Shown: positions 6,396 through 6,773 of the stretch, piece after piece
Numbering within the stretch: the first letter of the stretch is position 1
How the letters are laid out: every line of letters begins with the position of its first letter
DNA from: Neisseriaceae bacterium
Lineage (GTDB): Bacteria > Pseudomonadota > Gammaproteobacteria > Burkholderiales > Neisseriaceae
Direction: 5' to 3'
DNA: 6,773 bases
NCBI GenBank assembly: GCA_017446355.1
Contig: JAFSQZ010000014.1
Location: 1 to 6,773 of the forward strand
Position numbers and translations under genes: made by a program
Notes under the pieces: model-generated
Database searches by the model: none
The model's input: the letters and a program-made list of their open reading frames with translations, nothing else
Told to the model about the DNA's origin: nothing

Positions 6396-6424
6396 ATTAT
6401 ACTGATTTTTCCTTGAAAAGAAAA
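6396..6424 (-). promoter_or_regulatory. Likely promoter of the rimP-nusA-infB operon
   Basis: The minus strand has a perfect -10 box, TATAAT (6401-6396), about 78 bases before the rimP ATG. The -35 region 17 bases upstream (TTTTCT, about 6424-6419) is poor, and there is no extended -10 TG. Transcription would start near 6389. This is the best sigma-70-type box between the repeat array and rimP. The weak -35 suggests help from an activator or upstream A+T-rich DNA, or moderate strength. Confidence 0.55.
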
Positions 6425-6434
6425 GAACTTTTCT
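6419..6434. promoter_or_regulatory. Short perfect dyad over the -35 region
   Basis: AGAAAAG (6419-6425) and CTTTTCT (6428-6434) are perfect inverted copies two bases apart. They cover the -35 region of the predicted rimP promoter, where a regulator could act. In such A+T-rich DNA, with runs of A and T, the dyad could be chance. Confidence 0.25.
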
Positions 6435-6452
6435 AAAAACTATTTAAACTAT

Positions 6453-6484
6453 TTTTTCTCTCAAAAGCTTTTTCTTTCAAAAGC
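6453..6484. repeat. 16-bp tandem duplication upstream of the rimP promoter
   Basis: TTTTTCTCTCAAAAGC (6453-6468) is followed directly by TTTTTCTTTCAAAAGC (6469-6484), differing at one base. It lies about 55-85 bases upstream of the predicted -10 box. It looks like a local slippage duplication; no function is evident. Confidence 0.7.
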
Positions 6485-6504
6485 ATTTTTCAGATAAAAA
6501 AACT

Positions 6505-6519
6505 TTCAGGCGGCCTGAA
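6505..6519. repeat. Variant DUS with altered centre
   Basis: TTCAGGCGGCCTGAA keeps both 7-base arms of the DUS but has G at the centre instead of A or T. Read on the minus strand it gives AGGCCGCCTGAA, one base from the AG-DUS AGGCCGTCTGAA of other Neisseriaceae and one base from the local type. It sits between the promoter region and the hairpin-repeat array. Confidence 0.7.
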
Positions 6520-6526
6520 TTTAATT

Positions 6527-6773
6527 CGTTATTGCGAAAAAACTTTCCGTCATTGCGAGCCTTGCGAATGCAAGGCGTGGCAATCTTTTTGCTATAAAGA
6601 GCAAATTTTATTGATAAATGATGGTAACAGTCTAAATCAGGAGATTGCCACAGTTTGCTTTGCAAACTTCGCAATGACAGGAATTTTTAGGAGATTGTTA
6701 TTGTTTGTTTATGCAAACTTTGCAATGGTAGAAATTTTTAGGAGATTGCCACGATTTGACTGTGTCAAATCTC
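6527..6773. repeat. Array of hairpin repeats (GTCATTGCGA...GTGGCAATCT family)
   Basis: At least four related units lie here. Unit A (6549-6586, plus orientation) is GTCATTGCGA, hairpin GCCTTGC/GCAAGGC, then GTGGCAATCT. Units B (6642-6678), C (6692-6728) and D (from 6743, cut by the window end) are inverted relative to A. They repeat every 50-51 bases, joined by a G-AATTTTTAGG-like linker. Their central stems are AGTTTGC/GCAAACT in B, GTTTG/CAAAC in C and GATTTGAC/GTCAAATC in D. The ends are conserved while the stems differ yet remain self-complementary. CGTTATTGCGA at 6527-6537 is a further partial end. A and B together form a possible small inverted-repeat element, with a minor hairpin TTTGCT/AGCAAA (6588-6605) inside. 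No convincing gene lies in this stretch. Confidence 0.75.

Noticed and set aside
6319..6548. tRNA gene upstream of rimP, as metY is in E. coli
   Set aside because: No cloverleaf, T-loop GTTCRA or CCA-end pattern is visible on either strand.
6477..6674. 65-residue minus-strand open frame
   Set aside because: It consists of the hairpin repeats and the variant DUS. No start signal and no protein-like composition.
6639..6773. CRISPR-like array (units every 50-51 bases)
   Set aside because: The variable part is a self-complementary stem inside each unit, not a unique spacer between identical repeats. One unit is inverted, and no cas gene is present.
1..6773. Defence, toxin-antitoxin or other undescribed multi-gene system
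   Set aside because: All complete genes are recognised housekeeping genes. The unexplained sequence is non-coding repeat DNA.

Overview
The window most likely comes from a member of the Neisseriaceae close to Simonsiella, Alysiella or Kingella. Two things point there. The four complete proteins read as neisserial RimP, NusA, IF2 and RibD. The DNA also carries many copies of a near-palindromic 15-mer, TTCAGGC(A/T)GCCTGAA, which holds the DNA uptake sequence (DUS) dialects remembered for Simonsiella (AGGCTGCCTGAA) on one strand and Kingella (AGGCAGCCTGAA) on the other. Partly degenerate copies keep only the Simonsiella-type half. Base composition is A+T-rich by eye. The genus is an inference.

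All four complete genes are on the minus strand. Reading with transcription from the right: a non-coding block (about 6319-6773) carries a tandem and inverted array of hairpin repeats, a variant DUS, a 16-bp tandem duplication, a good -10 box and a terminator-shaped hairpin in the leader. The rimP-nusA-infB operon follows: ribosome maturation factor, transcription elongation/termination factor and translation initiation factor IF2. An inverted DUS pair just past infB (1432-1467) looks like its terminator. A 149-bp gap then leads to ribD, the bifunctional deaminase/reductase of riboflavin synthesis, which is probably transcribed separately. At the left edge, the last codons of a plus-strand membrane protein end in a DUS and converge on ribD across a long imperfect hairpin.

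rimP, nusA and infB link ribosome assembly, transcription elongation and translation initiation. The leader terminator ahead of them would be a natural place for NusA to control its own synthesis.

I see no new multi-gene system here. The most notable points are an IF2 that lacks the usual N-terminal fold, three in-frame DUS copies inside ribD that each encode FRLPEN, the possible attenuator before rimP, and the hairpin-repeat array whose stems change sequence but stay paired.
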